Part shown: piece by piece, positions 63,255-64,000 of the stretch | Layout: every line of letters starts with the position of its first letter | How positions within the stretch are numbered: position 1 is the first letter of the stretch | Assembly (NCBI RefSeq): GCF_006334915.2 | Contig: NZ_VDMA02000017.1 | Span: 124,001 to 188,000 of the forward strand | Source of the DNA: Microbispora catharanthi | GTDB lineage: Bacteria; Actinomycetota; Actinomycetes; Streptosporangiales; Streptosporangiaceae | Direction of reading: 5' to 3' | DNA: 64,000 nt | Notes under the pieces: model-generated | Told to the model about the DNA's origin: nothing | The model's database searches: none | The model's input: only the letters and a program-made list of their open reading frames with translations | Position numbers and translations under genes: made by a program

Positions 63255-63415
63255 CCCCGGCGCCGGTGGCCTGCCGAGTCCGTGCAGTCAGGAGGCACGG
63301 AGCCGGGGAACCATCGACCTTCACGCGAAGGTCCGGGGTGAATCGGCGCATCGCGCGCCGTAGGGCGACTTCCCCGCCCGAACCCGTCAGCTAACCCGGT
63401 AGGCGTGAGCGGAAG
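63255..63415 (+). ncRNA. ydaO-yuaA (c-di-AMP) riboswitch
   Basis: The conserved blocks of the class are present in order: CTGCCGAGTCCGT, GGAGGCACGGAGCCGGGGAA, a GACCTTCACGCGAAGGTC arm, GGGGTGAATC, GTAGGGCGACTT, and GCCCGAACCCGTCAGCTAAC followed by GGTAGGCGT. The last block is a hallmark of the class. It ends about 16 bp before the initiation site of an NlpC/P60 gene. In actinobacteria this element precedes rpf and NlpC genes and turns them off when c-di-AMP is high. Ends are approximate. Confidence 0.88.
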
Positions 63416-63430
63416 ACCCGAGGAGAGATC

Positions 63431-64000
63431 CTGTCTACCACCCCCGCTAGCCTGTCCCGTCTTGCCCGAATTGCCCTTGGTGGTGCCGCTTTGACGGCAT
63501 CCGTAGGGGTCGCCGGAGCACATCCGGCGGCGGCCGACACGGTGACGGTCACGGTCGTCAAGACGGCCACAGCGACGAAGACGGCCACGAAGACGGGCAC
63601 CGCGACGAGCGCGAAAACCGCCGCCCGCAAGGCCGCCGCGAAGAAGCAGACCAAGAAGCACGCCGCCAAGCGGAAGATCAGCAGGGCCTCGCTCCAGCGG
63701 GTCAAGGCCCAGCGCGCGGTGAAGGCCGCGGAGAGGCAGATCGGCGACCCCTACCGCTACGGAGCAACGGGACCGGGCGCGTTCGACTGCTCTGGCCTGG
63801 TCCAGTACGCCTGGCGCAAGGCGGGCGTACGGCTGCCGCGCACGACGTGGTCCATCCGCGGCGCGGTCAGGAAGAAGGTGTCCTGGGGTCACTTCGAGCC
63901 CGGTGACCTGATCTTCACCAGCGGCGGTGGCCACGTCGGCATGTACGTCGGGCACGGCAAGATGGTCCACGCTCCGCACACCGGCACGCGGGTCCGGATC
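63431..64000 (+). CDS. Secreted NlpC/P60 hydrolase, CTG start, 3' end outside window
   Basis: Open for 190 codons to the edge. A signal peptide (LARIALGGAALTASVGVAGA), a Thr/Lys/Ala-rich linker (about 38-95) and an NlpC/P60 domain: GDPYRYGATGPGAFDCSGL (Cys), EPGDLIF, GGGHVGMYVG (His) and MVHAPHTG. No ATG, GTG or TTG lies in frame between an upstream TAA at 63392 and the signal peptide. CTG at 63431 has AGGAG exactly 5 bp upstream and is the evident start. It is controlled by a Crp site and a c-di-AMP riboswitch. It probably remodels the wall at spore germination or growth resumption. Confidence 0.88.
   Translation, partial: MSTTPASLSRLARIALGGAALTASVGVAGAHPAAADTVTVTVVKTATATKTATKTGTATSAKTAARKAAAKKQTKKHAAKRKISRASLQRVKAQRAVKAAERQIGDPYRYGATGPGAFDCSGLVQYAWRKAGVRLPRTTWSIRGAVRKKVSWGHFEPGDLIFTSGGGHVGMYVGHGKMVHAPHTGTRVRI

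Noticed and set aside
1..64000. tRNA, rRNA, CRISPR arrays, prophage or conjugative genes
   Set aside because: No cloverleaf, regular spacer pattern, integrase, or phage structural gene was recognised. A tRNAscan run would settle the tRNA point.

Overview
The window is one 64 kb stretch of very GC-rich DNA from an actinobacterium. The third codon position is almost always G or C, GTG starts are common, and many neighbouring genes overlap as ATGA or GTGA. Gene content and order match the conserved block that M. tuberculosis carries as roughly Rv2190c to Rv2220 and that Streptomyces also keeps: glnA, RDD protein, DUF4191 protein, lipA, lipB, TIGR01777 epimerase, sucB, adenosine-kinase-like gene, ctaC, qcrB/qcrA/qcrC, ctaE, trpD, the DnaQ/UvrC-like nuclease and an NlpC/P60 hydrolase. 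The extra genes (pspA-pspAA-htpX-pspAB, mycothiol-dependent enzyme, DUF3885, DUF6204) fit a mycelial actinomycete, perhaps of the Streptosporangiales. That placement is an inference from gene content only.

Layout. Positions 1 to 9.5 kb are accessory: the end of a multicopper oxidase, a protease-like protein without its zinc site, an acetyltransferase, a half-length hemerythrin remnant, a methyltransferase, a divergent LysR/MFS pair, DUF3885, small unknown genes with a decayed duplicate between them, an SDR and a shortened SnoaL-like gene. From 9.5 to 25.9 kb lies nitrogen and lipoate/2-oxoacid metabolism: glnA, RDD, DUF4191, lipA, lipB, epimerase, sucB, lpdA and pepA. Two insertions break this core. 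One is a TetR/DUF6204/M48-like group between lipA and lipB. The other is a solitary tnpB element between lipB and a peptidase E-like gene. From 25.9 to 33.8 kb come a self-regulated GntR cassette, cobS and cobU, an aldo/keto reductase, a membrane-anchored SUKH protein and DUF3043. From 33.9 to 41.6 kb come the PspA envelope-stress operon, a mycothiol-dependent enzyme, nadA, erpA, a PfkB kinase and a cysteine desulfurase/TusA pair.

From 41.8 to 54.6 kb, two blocks encode the bcc-aa3 respiratory supercomplex: ctaC-ctaD-ctaF on the plus strand and ctaE-qcrC-qcrA-qcrB on the minus strand. Between them sit an L,D-transpeptidase, an acyltransferase and a two-component pair. From 54.7 to 64 kb come an atypical receiver protein, trpD, an orphan degenerate histidine kinase, a stand-alone Lrp-type sensing domain, the DEDD/UvrC-like nuclease, a GNAT enzyme, a NYN-domain protein and two NlpC/P60 cell-wall hydrolases. 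The second hydrolase runs off the right edge. Upstream of it lie a Crp-type site placed exactly for a class II promoter and a c-di-AMP (ydaO-yuaA) riboswitch, and the gene appears to start at CTG.

A recurring theme is enzyme homologues that have lost catalytic residues while the reading frame stays intact: the YpfJ-like protein, the M48-like protein and, most strikingly, LipB, which lacks both residues of its Cys/Lys dyad. Functions are assigned from motifs read by eye; no database search was possible.
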